Assembly: GCF_000142805.1 (NCBI RefSeq)
Contig: NC_013084.1
Span: 310,001 to 374,000 of the forward strand
Length of the DNA: 64,000 nucleotides
Direction: 5' to 3'
DNA from: Lachancea thermotolerans CBS 6340
Lineage: Eukaryota; Ascomycota; Saccharomycetes; Saccharomycetales; Saccharomycetaceae
A model generated the notes under the pieces. That model saw nothing but the letters and a program-made list of their open reading frames with translations, was not told the DNA's origin and searched no databases. Made by a program: the position numbers and the translations under genes. The number at the start of each line of letters is the position of its first letter. Position 1 is the first letter of the stretch. This document shows positions 7,431 through 17,746 of the stretch, one piece after another.

Positions 7431-9425
7431 ATGCCAGAAGCTAGAACCGTACTTGTGGCGCTGAAGGAGTCTGGGACTTCCAGGTTTGTTCAGAAACTAC
7501 TTTCAGATCAGTTAGTTCCGTCAGTAGGTAAGGCGATCGAGATAGAAGAACGCCAGGATGAAGAAGAACATCGAAAAGTCTTTCATACGCCCAGGCTAGT
7601 CTCACAGCGGGCGCATTTCGCTTATACAGTGCCAGAGAAACGGCCTCATTACAAGCCATTGCTGACCTCAAAAAAGGCGCTGGACGATTTGCAGCTCGAA
7701 ATGAGCCAAGATTTGGTTGCAATCCTGACTGGACAAAGAATCTACTGCGATGAGTCGGAAGGCATTTTCCCGTATAGTATGGCATACGCAGGCTTTCAGT
7801 TTGGGCAGTTCGCGGGGCAGCTGGGTGACGGCCGCGTAACAAATCTTTTCGATCTCCCTGATAAACACGGGTCGATGCAGACGCTGCAGCTTAAAGGCTC
7901 CGGATTAACTCCATTCTCGCGGTTTGCAGATGGTAAAGCAGTGCTTCGGTCCAGCCTTCGTGAGTTTATCATCTCCGAGGCCCTGCATCATATTGGCGTT
8001 CCCTCCACCAGAGCTTTGCAACTCACTGCGCTTCCCCAAACCAAGGCTAGGCGCGCCATGTATGAGCCATGTGCTATGTACTGCCGATACGCCCCTAGTT
8101 GGATTCGTCTTGGAAATTTTGACCTTTGCCGCTGGCGCCAAGACCATGGCAGTTTGGTTAAACTCGCCGACTTCTGTATCAACGACGTTTTTGAAGGAGG
8201 AAAAGAATTCCCAGCCCACCTTGACCCGGAAAGTTTCAAGCATGACTTCTTTCCTGATAAAGAAGACGAAATAGGCACTGAGCCGAAGGAGCAGGAACGC
8301 TTAGAGAGCAATACTAAGTATGAGCTGTTCTTCAGACATGTGGTTAATCTAAATGCTGAGTCTGTGGCCTATTGGCAGACGTATGGTTTCCTTAATGGTG
8401 TTCTAAATACTGACAACACTTCAATTATGGGCTTGGCGATGGATTTTGGACCTTTCAGTATAATGGATAAGTTCCAGCCCCAATACACGCCTAACCATGA
8501 CGATGTTGAATCGCGGTATTCTTATGCTAACCAACCAACTGCGATTTGGTGGAATCTTACAAAATTTGCCCAGTCGATGACTACTCTGATTGGTGCTGGA
8601 CCCGCGCACGTTGAAAAGATAGTTGCAGAAGGACTTGCTGCTGTTGATGAAGCAATGGAGAAAGACATAGTGTCGAGAGCAAACTCTGTCATCGCCTCAG
8701 CTAGCAACGAATACAAGTTCAGGTTCACCGTAAAATACACTGACTTGATGGCGAAGAGACTTGGCATCGAGCTGAACATTCCAAAGGTTTTCACAAGTGC
8801 TAATTTGGGGTCAATAGCTGAAAAAGTCCGAGAATTCAACAATGCCATCTTGGAGCCTCTTCTCCAGGTCCTCTATGTTACTCAGGTTGACTATAATAAC
8901 TTTTTTGTCAAGCTGCAAGGGTACAGCGGGCCTTTCAAAACAGAACGAGGCGGGGGCTTTGAACTCATTGAACCCGATCTTCTTGAGGTGTTTTTCTCGA
9001 ATGCTCAAATACAGAAGCTGGAAAAGCATTTGGCTGGTAGACCTGACTCAGATTCTGGTGAGACGCGCCAGCTTGTTGAATGTGCAGAGAAGCTCAACAC
9101 ATGGATTGACGACTTTGTTTCCTTGGTACCATCCGAAAGCAACTCTCGGTCTGAGATTGCCAAGAAGGTTAACCCGCTTTTCACTCCAAGGGCATACATC
9201 CTTGAACAAGTTGTTGACGACCTCACTGAAAACCAAAAAGAACGCTTAAATGATCCTCAAGCAGAAGTTGATACCTCCCTTTTGCAAAAGCTGTATAGCA
9301 TGAGCGTTAACCCCTACGACTCTGACAAGTGGGAAGACAACTTGAGACCTGAAGTTGTTCAAGACTGGACCACTCATGGAGATGATGATGACAAGTTTAT
9401 GAAGCAGCTCACCTGTTCTAGTTAA
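7431..9425 (+). CDS. FMP40: Fmp40, SelO-family mitochondrial protein adenylyltransferase
   Basis: 664 aa. SelO pseudokinases transfer AMP from ATP to Ser, Thr or Tyr of mitochondrial proteins and affect redox defence. Family motifs are present: K155-G-S-G in LQLKGSGLTPFSRFADG, then D328 and N329 in LNTDNTSIMGL (catalytic base and metal ligand in the family) and D338 in DFGPFSIMD. The protein ends in Cys-Ser-Ser, the position where animal SelO has selenocysteine. ATG 7431 is used because the open frame upstream begins with GTG; the N-terminus (MPEARTVLVALKESGTSRFV) is compatible with a matrix presequence. FMP40 is YPL222W, next to GRE1 in S. cerevisiae, which matches this position. Confidence 0.93.
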   Translation: MPEARTVLVALKESGTSRFVQKLLSDQLVPSVGKAIEIEERQDEEEHRKVFHTPRLVSQRAHFAYTVPEKRPHYKPLLTSKKALDDLQLEMSQDLVAILTGQRIYCDESEGIFPYSMAYAGFQFGQFAGQLGDGRVTNLFDLPDKHGSMQTLQLKGSGLTPFSRFADGKAVLRSSLREFIISEALHHIGVPSTRALQLTALPQTKARRAMYEPCAMYCRYAPSWIRLGNFDLCRWRQDHGSLVKLADFCINDVFEGGKEFPAHLDPESFKHDFFPDKEDEIGTEPKEQERLESNTKYELFFRHVVNLNAESVAYWQTYGFLNGVLNTDNTSIMGLAMDFGPFSIMDKFQPQYTPNHDDVESRYSYANQPTAIWWNLTKFAQSMTTLIGAGPAHVEKIVAEGLAAVDEAMEKDIVSRANSVIASASNEYKFRFTVKYTDLMAKRLGIELNIPKVFTSANLGSIAEKVREFNNAILEPLLQVLYVTQVDYNNFFVKLQGYSGPFKTERGGGFELIEPDLLEVFFSNAQIQKLEKHLAGRPDSDSGETRQLVECAEKLNTWIDDFVSLVPSESNSRSEIAKKVNPLFTPRAYILEQVVDDLTENQKERLNDPQAEVDTSLLQKLYSMSVNPYDSDKWEDNLRPEVVQDWTTHGDDDDKFMKQLTCSS

Positions 9426-10023
9426 AATAGATTGATATGTAGACCATATTTCTCTACAAAAGAGGCTTTTGTTTCCTAAACATCAAATTAGCTAGGGACT
9501 AAACTAATAATGGTGATCTCAGCTTCAGCGACAGCAATGGCGATAATGTCAGGTGCATCGAAAAGTTATTCTTTTACATTTCTGCTGCAGTCTGCGTCAT
9601 AGATGTTAATATTCAACTCAAGTAGTTAAAACATTAAAAAGGTCATATTCGGAAAAATTAGATAAAACCCGAGATGACTTACGACGCCGATACTCTTCTG
9701 AGCCGTGTACTACACAGATTCCATGCAACAAAACATAGAACCTTAGCGGTTGTTTTAACTTACCTGAGATGATTATTTATACCCCAGGACGGCCAAATTA
9801 GGCATCTGGAGGCCTAATGTTGACCAAAACAGTTCAACAGAAGCAGAAGGAGCTACGTGCCTGGAATAAGTGTCTTTTGACGTGGAACGCCTACCTTGCT
9901 TGTGACTTTCTTTGTATCTCCAATTTTTATTGATGTTCGTAAACTGTGGAATTCGCATTATCATTTAAGGGTTTTGGAATTTCAGAGACAACACAGCTTA
10001 AATAAACTTAAACAACCGATTCG
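9426..10023. other. Intergenic region FMP40-Lon
   Basis: About 600 bp of A/T-rich DNA holding the FMP40 3' end and the promoter of the Lon gene. No open frame, tRNA or convincing C/D snoRNA box pair was seen. Confidence 0.4.
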
Positions 10024-12993
10024 ATGCAGTTCCTGTCCAAGCGCAAGGAACAAACCGCAAACTATCTAGAACTCCCATGCCTTCTCCCACAGGTCACTCC
10101 TTCTGTTGTTCCTCTTCCCGGCGTTCGATACCGAATTAGTATCCCTAAAGATAAGGCTGCGGCGATGCTGCAAGACCTTCAAGAATTTGTCGATATAAGC
10201 TCCTACGAGCTTTCAAAGGGCAAGGAACTACTCAGAGGCCCGAAGAAGAACAAGCAAACCTCAAAGTCCGAGGTCCGCAGTTCGTTTCAATGTATAGACG
10301 AGAAGTTGAAGGTTAGTAACAGATCTCAAATATACATCTGCCTGTTGCCAACAGTTCAAACAAATTATACCCGAGGCTGCGTCTCGATACTCGAGGAGAT
10401 CTTGGCTGAAGGAGAGCTCGTCACATTCTGCTTGAAAGGAGTGAGGCGCGCAATCATTAAGGACCCTGAAATCAATTTACAAAACCGTCTTTGGATCAGC
10501 AAACTCTTGGTCTTGGACGACGGACCATATCTCACTTCATTAAGTCCTGAAAGCTGTGGAAAACTCGTGAAGCAGTTGCAAAACAACTTTACAAATATCA
10601 CGTCCGCATTTGATAGTTTCCGTGCGACTTACAGGAATGCCGTTCGCCTTCAGTCCGGAAACTCAGAGCGATTTTTTCTGCTCTCCCCGCTTTCCAATAC
10701 CCTTTTCATACTATTGAGCAAAGGCAGCTTTTCTAAATCTTGGAAATTACTGTTTGAACTATACCAAAGTCTTGAAGTGCACAAACCAGGAAATCAGAAA
10801 GACGCGATCTTTTCTCTAATTGACATGACAGTGGCTGTTTTACCTGTGACAAACAAACAGCGCCTTAGGTGCCTTGAGTTAGAGGATCCCCTAGAAAGAG
10901 CGAAAGAGCTTGATGCAACCATTCATGATTTAGTTGCTTTACTTGCAAGCTTGCGCGACGGCTTCAAGTTTTTTGAAGCTAAGGTTCAAGATTTTTCGCC
11001 AGGAGACAAGGCTGCTTTTGTAGCTCTCCAACTCAGCGCCTTGCGAGGATTTATTGAAGAACCTAAAAAAGGTTCAAGGTTCATAAGAAATCCTAAAAGT
11101 GGCCCTCCTTCAGGAGCACGAGTTGGAGCTGATAAAGTCGAGAAGGAGAACGGTGATGAAGATGAAGACTTGAAGACAATTGGTGCTTTTATAGATAACC
11201 TAGAAATTAGCGAGGTCCACCCTGATGGTTTGAAAATGTTAAAGAAAGACTTCAGAAGGCTCGAGCGACTAACGCCTCAAAGCTCCGAATATAATGTTCT
11301 GAGAGGATACTTTGATACAATAATGGACATACCGTTCAAGGCGAAAGACGTTAGCAAAAGTAACATTGATTTGGAAGAGTGCAAAAAGAAGCTTGATAAT
11401 GATCATTATGGCCTCCTTGATGTTAAGAAGCGATTGATTGAATACCTATCAGTCCTGAAGCTCAACGTTGACTTCAAGAATGAAGGCTCCAAGGCAAAGC
11501 CACCTATCATGTTGCTAGTTGGCCCGCCAGGAGTAGGAAAGACGTCTATTGCCAAATCAATTGCTGGTGTGTTAAATCGAAGATTCCACAGAATATCGCT
11601 GGGCGGCATTCACAACGAAGCTGAAATAAGGGGCCACAGAAGAACCTACGTTGGCTCGATGTGTGGCCTCATCATTAATGCGCTACGCAAGAGTGGCTCA
11701 ATGGCGCCCTTTATTTTGTTAGATGAAATTGACAAAGTTTTGAGCGTCCAAGCAGGTGGCAATCGTGGCGCTGGTTTGAATGGAGATCCGGGTGCGGCGC
11801 TTTTGGAGGTTCTAGATCCAGAGCAAAACTCGACTTTCACCGATCACTATGTCGGATTTCCGGTGGACCTGTCCAACGTCCTGTTTTTTTGTACTGCCAA
11901 CAACCTAACAGGAATCTCAGCGCCATTATTGAATCGTATGGAAGTTATAGAAATTCCAGGATACACTCCAAAAGAGAAGCTCAATATTGGCCTCAAATTC
12001 CTGCTTCCAAAACAGATTCAGCTTAATGGCCTAGATAAGGCTAGTATCAAAGTCGAGCTGACGAAAGAAGCATGGGATGATCTCGTCCTTGAATACACAA
12101 GGGAACCGGGCGTGCGGGGTCTTGAGAGGCAAATTGCAAGTATAGTGCGTGGAAAAGTTGTTGAATATGTCCAAAGTCACGAAAGCGAGCACAAAATTGT
12201 TACATCTCAAGAGCTTCTTAAGTATATCGGATTTCCTTTACACCCAATCTCGAGGGAACTGGTCAAGAAAATAAAATTCGCCGACAAGTGTGGCGTTGTA
12301 AATGGACTTGCTTACGGGTCTGATGGGACAGGGAACGTTTTGGTGTTTGAAATGGTTAAGATGGGGAAATTGCAAGGCAATTCTAGCGGCCCACGCATCC
12401 GAACTACAGGCAATTTAGGCAAGGTGTTGAACGAATCTATAGAGATTGCCACCACCCTTGTCAAATCGTTGAGTGAACGGAAAATTATTCATGGGTTACC
12501 TTCCCAGGCATTCAATGACTTTCTCAATTCCGAATGGCACATCCATGTTCCAATGGGGGCTGTTTCCAAGGATGGCCCCAGCGCAGGGGTGGCCATAGCT
12601 CTTGCGCTAATATCCGCAGCGTTAAATAAACCTGTGTCTCCAAAACTGTGTCTAACTGGCGAGATAACCCTAAGAGGCAAAGTCCTTCCCATTGGTGGCG
12701 TCAGAGAAAAGCTATTAGGAGCACAGCTTTTCGGCATGGAGAGGGTTCTTCTACCGCTGTCTAATAGACCGGACGTAATTGAGGCAGTCATGAAACCCGA
12801 GGAGTACGAATCATGCCTTGCTTCATCCAGTATGCCCGAACTGCGTAGAGTTCAACAAAAGTGGCAGCTAGAAGCATTCTATATCGACGACTTTTATGAC
12901 GTGATGACCAAGTGCTGGCCAAGAGAAATCCAATTGACAGATGCCAGAATCTTGATTTCCCCTTCCGATAATTCTATTAGAGCCTTGCTTTAA
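10024..12993 (+). CDS. Lon protease, peroxisomal (LonP2/Pln) type
   Basis: 989-aa ATP-dependent protease. Order: N-terminal substrate-binding (LAN) domain starting almost at residue 1 (LPQVTPSVVPLPGVRYRI), AAA+ module with Walker A GPPGVGKT (residues 500-507) and Walker B FILLDEIDK, then the protease domain with catalytic Ser853 in KDGPSAG and Lys896 in VREKLLGA. There is no mitochondrial presequence, unlike the matrix Lon Pim1, and a LAN domain at the very N-terminus is typical of peroxisomal Lon, which clears damaged matrix proteins. The C-terminus is RALL, not a canonical SKL-type PTS1, and no PTS2 is evident. It sits between FMP40 and FLC1, where S. cerevisiae has no gene, and I know no second Lon there. 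The Lon identity is certain; peroxisomal location is inferred. Confidence 0.85.
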   Translation: MQFLSKRKEQTANYLELPCLLPQVTPSVVPLPGVRYRISIPKDKAAAMLQDLQEFVDISSYELSKGKELLRGPKKNKQTSKSEVRSSFQCIDEKLKVSNRSQIYICLLPTVQTNYTRGCVSILEEILAEGELVTFCLKGVRRAIIKDPEINLQNRLWISKLLVLDDGPYLTSLSPESCGKLVKQLQNNFTNITSAFDSFRATYRNAVRLQSGNSERFFLLSPLSNTLFILLSKGSFSKSWKLLFELYQSLEVHKPGNQKDAIFSLIDMTVAVLPVTNKQRLRCLELEDPLERAKELDATIHDLVALLASLRDGFKFFEAKVQDFSPGDKAAFVALQLSALRGFIEEPKKGSRFIRNPKSGPPSGARVGADKVEKENGDEDEDLKTIGAFIDNLEISEVHPDGLKMLKKDFRRLERLTPQSSEYNVLRGYFDTIMDIPFKAKDVSKSNIDLEECKKKLDNDHYGLLDVKKRLIEYLSVLKLNVDFKNEGSKAKPPIMLLVGPPGVGKTSIAKSIAGVLNRRFHRISLGGIHNEAEIRGHRRTYVGSMCGLIINALRKSGSMAPFILLDEIDKVLSVQAGGNRGAGLNGDPGAALLEVLDPEQNSTFTDHYVGFPVDLSNVLFFCTANNLTGISAPLLNRMEVIEIPGYTPKEKLNIGLKFLLPKQIQLNGLDKASIKVELTKEAWDDLVLEYTREPGVRGLERQIASIVRGKVVEYVQSHESEHKIVTSQELLKYIGFPLHPISRELVKKIKFADKCGVVNGLAYGSDGTGNVLVFEMVKMGKLQGNSSGPRIRTTGNLGKVLNESIEIATTLVKSLSERKIIHGLPSQAFNDFLNSEWHIHVPMGAVSKDGPSAGVAIALALISAALNKPVSPKLCLTGEITLRGKVLPIGGVREKLLGAQLFGMERVLLPLSNRPDVIEAVMKPEEYESCLASSSMPELRRVQQKWQLEAFYIDDFYDVMTKCWPREIQLTDARILISPSDNSIRALL

Positions 12994-13464
12994 ATTATAC
13001 TTTGTTCCTCGAGTTAGAAGCGCCGAAGTCGGAATCAGAACTCGAAAGTACTTCCCTTTACGGGTTGTTGGCCCAGGCATCGCGTCTTTTTTACGCGGCC
13101 AGTTACCCGAGCGATTGATTTCGCGTCGGATCTTCTCTGAATTATGGCATCATCCGTATTAAATTATTATACGCTACGTTTTCAGTTTGACATTTTTAGT
13201 AGTTAACCACTGCAAGGCGAAATTTAAACCCATCGTGATACAGCCCCGTACACGCCATCGATCAGCAGCGAAAGGTAGTGAGCTTGAACATTTGCTTCTC
13301 TGCTATAACGAACCGAGGACCACACGTGCTGAAAGAACATAGCTTAAGGGGCTTGTTTAGTGACTGTTGAGTGATATCCCAACTTTTTTTTTTGATTCAA
13401 TCGTGCTTCGAACCAAAATTGGCTTTAAAACCTAGTTTTCAAACAAGAAATACCCACCAGCCCC
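12994..13464. other. Intergenic region Lon-FLC1
   Basis: 470 bp with a poly-T run (13382-13393) just upstream of the FLC1-like gene. GGTTCGAAGC on the minus strand near 13405 resembles a tRNA B box but has no T-stem around it. No gene seen. Confidence 0.4.
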
Positions 13465-15921
13465 ATGAGAATTTTCTCGGCTATTCTTCTAGCCCTCAAC
13501 ATCGCGCACTTGGTCGTCGCGAAGCGCAAGCTTGTTGCGTCCTCCTTGGTGGCATGTATGCAGAACTCGCAGCTCACAGCATCTGGCTTCAGCGTGGTGT
13601 TCGACCCAGACGACCGGTCGTTGCACTACAGCTTGGATATGGTGACTGAAATCAATGACTACATTTACGCGGAAGTTGACGTTTACGCATACGGATTTAA
13701 GATTATTAGTAGAAACATTGACCTGTGTTCTCTGAGCTGGAAGCAGTTCTGTCCCCTGCGCCCCGGTAACGTCCAAGTGGAGTCCATTGAATACATATCT
13801 GAGAGTCTGGCGAAACAAATTCCTGGAATCGCTTACCAAGTTCCAGATATTGATGCATTTGTTCGTATGAACATCTATAAATCGACTGACAAGTCTCAAA
13901 CTCTCGCCTGCATCCAAGCATTTTTCTCCAATGGTAAAACTGTTTCTCAAACAGGTGTGAAGTGGGCTACCGCCGTTATAGCAGGCATCGGGCTATTGTG
14001 CTCGGCAGTACTCTCGACTTTTGGAAACTCCAACGCGGCTTCTCACATTTCGGCCAACACTATGTCCCTTTTCCTTTACTTTCAATCTGTGGCTGTCGTG
14101 TCTATGGAACACGTCCATCGTATGCCCCCCATTGCCGCTGCTTGGTCTGAAAATATCATCTGGTCAATGGGGCTGATCCGTATCAGTTTCATGCAGAGAA
14201 TTTTCAGATGGTTTGTGCAATCAACTGGCGGCAATCCTTCTTTATACTTGACATCGAAGACTATTTCGGTTCTGGTCCAAAGAAGCTTGGAAGGAATTCA
14301 AAGGGGGCTGGAGAGTATCAGGGCTCCTCCGGTCTTCAAGCGTAATGCAGATACTATTATTGGAAACTCTAATGTTATGATTCTCAGAGGTATTAAAAGA
14401 TTAGCGTACACATCCAACATCGAAAACACTTCTGTCGTATGCACTGGTTTTACGTTTTTCGTGCTCTGTGGATACTTTCTCGCTGGATTTATCATTGCAT
14501 CAAAGTACGCAATTGATCTCTGTATTAAAGCCGGATGGATCCGTAATACGAGGTTTTGGGCTTTTAGGCATAACTGGAGAGTTATTCTCAAGGGTTCCCT
14601 TTTGCGTTATATTTACATCGGTTTCACCCAACTGACCCTATTGAGTTTTTGGGAGTTCACACAAAATGATTCTCCTGCTCTGATCGTTATTGCTGTCCTG
14701 TTCCTAATACAATCGCTTGGGTTAATGCTCTGGGCTGCGTATCGCACAATCTCATTTGCGAGGTTATCTGTGGAGCAGCGCAAGAATCCAGCCGCCATTC
14801 TTTATGGAGACCAGAGAGTCCTCGACAAATATGGGTTTTTTTACACTATGTTTAGTGCTAAACGCTATTGGTGGAATTGTGTTATTTTGGTCTACATTCT
14901 CCTAAAGTCCATATTCATATCCTTTTGCCAGGCTTCAGGGAAAACGCAGGCATTGGCTATTTTTATCATTGACTTAGCTTATTTTGTTGTCTTGATCAAA
15001 TTCCAGCCCTACTTTGACCGTCCAACAAACATTGTTAACATTTTGATCACAACGGTTACATTGGTAAACTCCTTTTTGTTTTTATTCTTCTCCGACCTGT
15101 TTGGACAACCTGGAAGAGTCTCGTCTATTATGGGATGGGTCTTTTTTATTATGAACGCTGCGTTTTCATTGATCCTTTTGATATTGATATTGATCTTCGT
15201 CTGTATGGTCATTTTCTCAAAAAACCCAGACCTGAGATTCAAGCCAGCTAAGGACGACAGAACCTCTTTCCAGAGAGTTTCAGACAGCCATGGAAAAATC
15301 AACAAGTCGGTTGCCGCGGAACTGATGGCTCTTGGTAACACAGCGAAGAATCATGATGAGAACTGGGAAGAAGAGCTCTACAATCAACAAAAGTTACAAA
15401 AAGAACAAAGCGTGTCAGGCTTGGATTACTCTGACGAAAAACTGACAGGCTCGCGTTCCAACTCCGACGATCAGGAAGATGCCACTCGCTTAACCTTGGC
15501 GGAGAAACTGAAGCGTAAGCTTTCATTCAAAAGAACAAAGTCAACCAAGTCTACTTCATCCAGGGCCAGGAAATTGGCAAACACCGATGACGCGCCTGTC
15601 ACTTCTCTCTCACGGGAACCATCAACGTCCTCAGCACCTGTTGTCAAACGGGATTACCCAGGTGTACACAGCCGGCAACAATCAGAGTCTAAAAATGGAT
15701 TAATAGGCTCTAACGCTGTTGAAAACAGCAAACTTGAAACACTAGCGCAAGAGGATGATGCTCCTCTTGTCGACACGGACAATTATCAAGCTCCACATAG
15801 CGGCAGTGTTGAATTCGGACGAGACGAGAGCATGGACTCCGTCAACGTTGCAGCCACTGCCAACGCCACTTCCTCAACGGATTTGTTCACAAACGATGGG
15901 TCATACTACAATAGATTGTAA
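13465..15921 (+). CDS. FLC1: Flc-family flavin carrier / TRP-like membrane protein
   Basis: 818 aa. A signal peptide (MRIFSAILLALNIAHLVVA) is followed by a Cys-containing lumenal ML-like domain (to about residue 165), then a TRP-like region with some eight to nine membrane segments (about 170-585). The C-terminal cytosolic tail is hydrophilic and Ser/Asp-rich. Flc proteins are implicated in FAD import into the ER, wall integrity and heme uptake. S. cerevisiae FLC1 (YPL221W) and FLC3 (YGL139W) are duplicates. This single gene is flanked on one side by the FMP40 neighbour and on the other by the YGL138C and SEC27 neighbours of FLC3, so it represents their common ancestor. Confidence 0.92.
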   Translation: MRIFSAILLALNIAHLVVAKRKLVASSLVACMQNSQLTASGFSVVFDPDDRSLHYSLDMVTEINDYIYAEVDVYAYGFKIISRNIDLCSLSWKQFCPLRPGNVQVESIEYISESLAKQIPGIAYQVPDIDAFVRMNIYKSTDKSQTLACIQAFFSNGKTVSQTGVKWATAVIAGIGLLCSAVLSTFGNSNAASHISANTMSLFLYFQSVAVVSMEHVHRMPPIAAAWSENIIWSMGLIRISFMQRIFRWFVQSTGGNPSLYLTSKTISVLVQRSLEGIQRGLESIRAPPVFKRNADTIIGNSNVMILRGIKRLAYTSNIENTSVVCTGFTFFVLCGYFLAGFIIASKYAIDLCIKAGWIRNTRFWAFRHNWRVILKGSLLRYIYIGFTQLTLLSFWEFTQNDSPALIVIAVLFLIQSLGLMLWAAYRTISFARLSVEQRKNPAAILYGDQRVLDKYGFFYTMFSAKRYWWNCVILVYILLKSIFISFCQASGKTQALAIFIIDLAYFVVLIKFQPYFDRPTNIVNILITTVTLVNSFLFLFFSDLFGQPGRVSSIMGWVFFIMNAAFSLILLILILIFVCMVIFSKNPDLRFKPAKDDRTSFQRVSDSHGKINKSVAAELMALGNTAKNHDENWEEELYNQQKLQKEQSVSGLDYSDEKLTGSRSNSDDQEDATRLTLAEKLKRKLSFKRTKSTKSTSSRARKLANTDDAPVTSLSREPSTSSAPVVKRDYPGVHSRQQSESKNGLIGSNAVENSKLETLAQEDDAPLVDTDNYQAPHSGSVEFGRDESMDSVNVAATANATSSTDLFTNDGSYYNRL

Positions 15922-16293
15922 AAGTGAACTTATGAGGTTTGGGTCCTCTCAGTTCTTGAAATCGCGGACTAAATGCGGTTTTTAGGTTCAAAATGGCGGA
16001 ACTTTTTTTGTTACGTCCTTGAACGTATGTGTATAATATGAATACGCCGGAAGGCGTTATAATGACGAAAAAAGTTTCTATTTCTGCAGGCTGCACGAAC
16101 TAATGATGTTTATATGGCTCTATTCTTAGTTGGTCCCGTTTAATAAGACGAATGAGACGGCTTCTACGACTTCATAACAGATGTCACATTACTTAGCGTT
16201 AGGAAGGATTGTTGTTCACTTGCGTCTGATGTTAGCTTTTGGTCGTAGAATCTGGCTAGCTTTGAAGCTCTTGATATGTACTCCTCTGGAACT
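15922..16293. other. Convergent intergenic region
   Basis: 3' ends of the FLC1-like and YGL138C-like genes, A/T-rich. Nothing further recognised. Confidence 0.4.
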
Positions 16294-17442
16294 TCAGTGT
16301 TTAATTTTCAGTATATCAATATAACTTGCATTTGTCAAGTTGTTTTGTGCGCTCATCACCCCATAAGATTCCTCAACTTCAACTTCATTAAACCATAAGT
16401 GTTCCTCAACTTTTGAGGCAAAAAGCCAATTGACAGCAGAAAGCCAATTGCTGCGGAGTTTTGTGCTCGACTTACTAACAGTAATGTCATTTTTAGTTGT
16501 AAAATTACCAAAATCTGAGTCACTATTTGGTGTATGCAGGAAAGGTATCACCTTGTCCATGTTGGTCCTTGTGATACGCCTCAAAAATGGGATTCGTGTT
16601 CCTGGCTTTAGTGACGTCCAGTGCCTACGATAGCTGTCTGAGATAAGCGGCTGTAAAGGAATTGCATTGGCCCTGTTGCACACTCCGTGACTTTTGGTAG
16701 CATCAATGTGTAAATCGTCACCCATTTGGTCTAGGAGCCTAGATTTTCCATCAGGCGTCAAATCGCAATAGAACAGACCTCCAACCCACTCATTTGGCAA
16801 ATAAATTGAAGTACTGCGTTTTGTATACTTCTCTCTCCTAGCCATCTTGAAACAGTGAAAGTTCGCTGTATCCTGGCGCGCGAGTTCTTTCAAGGAAGGC
16901 CCTTTCACTGTATCTTGATTACGATTACCCTTCTTCAAAGCGCCCCAAATGCGAGAATGCCCTTGATCACCGACCCCCTCGATGTCTTGGCTATAGACAC
17001 AAAAAGGAAGATCCCAATCAATGTCTGAGCGATATTCAAGTTCAGTCTGCCATTTCACTTTTCCATGCTCACAAAAACTCAACTGCAATGACGGTTTTGC
17101 CTTGCTGAGCATCTTTCCAAAGTGATAAATTCGATGAACCTTGAAGCCAGTGTAGATCTTGCTGCTATGGCCCGTGGCGCCAAAGGAAATGTCTGTTAGT
17201 GTTCCGATGAGCTCTCTGTAGCTCGTCTTGGTCTCCACGTGGTCCATAGAACATATTCTGTCTTGCGTTGCTAGAGCTAACTCCAGCTTCTTTAGGCGAC
17301 TACTAACAACTAACCCACCCACAGGCTTCACCACTGATAAAAGGAGAATAAACAGTTGTATGCACACAAAAAGGGAAAATCGCCTCCGCAGTGGAGAGGG
17401 AAGAGTAATGCTATCATTTGTAACATTTGTAATCGCCAGCAT
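16294..17442 (-). CDS. YGL138C-like protein, single membrane anchor, function unknown
   Basis: 382 aa. After a short N-terminus comes one clear membrane segment (FSLFVCIQLFILLLSVVKPV, about residues 23-42), then a mostly hydrophilic domain with scattered Cys (RICSM, SFCEHG, FCVYSQ, FHCF, FYCDL, GVCNR) that could form disulfides if lumenal. I recognise no domain. Identification rests on position: between the FLC3 and SEC27 orthologues and on the minus strand, exactly like YGL138C, an uncharacterised S. cerevisiae protein of about 345 aa. ATG 17442 is the first ATG; the open frame upstream begins with GTG. Confidence 0.6.
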   Translation of the reverse strand: MLAITNVTNDSITLPSPLRRRFSLFVCIQLFILLLSVVKPVGGLVVSSRLKKLELALATQDRICSMDHVETKTSYRELIGTLTDISFGATGHSSKIYTGFKVHRIYHFGKMLSKAKPSLQLSFCEHGKVKWQTELEYRSDIDWDLPFCVYSQDIEGVGDQGHSRIWGALKKGNRNQDTVKGPSLKELARQDTANFHCFKMARREKYTKRSTSIYLPNEWVGGLFYCDLTPDGKSRLLDQMGDDLHIDATKSHGVCNRANAIPLQPLISDSYRRHWTSLKPGTRIPFLRRITRTNMDKVIPFLHTPNSDSDFGNFTTKNDITVSKSSTKLRSNWLSAVNWLFASKVEEHLWFNEVEVEESYGVMSAQNNLTNASYIDILKIKH

Positions 17443-17746
17443 AGTGTCGGTTAAACCCACTTCTTTTTCGACGCTTGAAGGTACTATGCGTTGGAGTTAA
17501 GTCTCTATCCAAATATAATACAAAATCTCGCCTTACCTCTATGAGTGCTTAGTTTCGTTACTCTGACTTAATGCACATCTTCTGTCACAATTCAGTATAC
17601 TGACGTTTCTACTATCCACAAATGTTTCGTCAGACGTTACCTCAGGAATTTCAAGAGTTTTCAAAAATTGGCGATACCAGTTAAAGGACACTTGCCATCA
17701 TTTACGCAGAAGATATACCGAGGGAGGCTTTCACAACTCAAAAACC
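17443..17746. other. Divergent promoter region YGL138C-like / SEC27
   Basis: About 300 bp, A/T-rich, serving both divergent genes. No individual site stands out. Confidence 0.4.

Noticed and set aside
9481-9800. Possible C/D snoRNA (GATGA-like and CTGA-like words)
   Set aside because: No RTGATGA and CTGA pair with flanking terminal stem at proper spacing.
13400-13412. tRNA B-box-like GGTTCGAAGC on the minus strand
   Set aside because: Flanks do not pair as a T-stem and no acceptor stem or A box is present.
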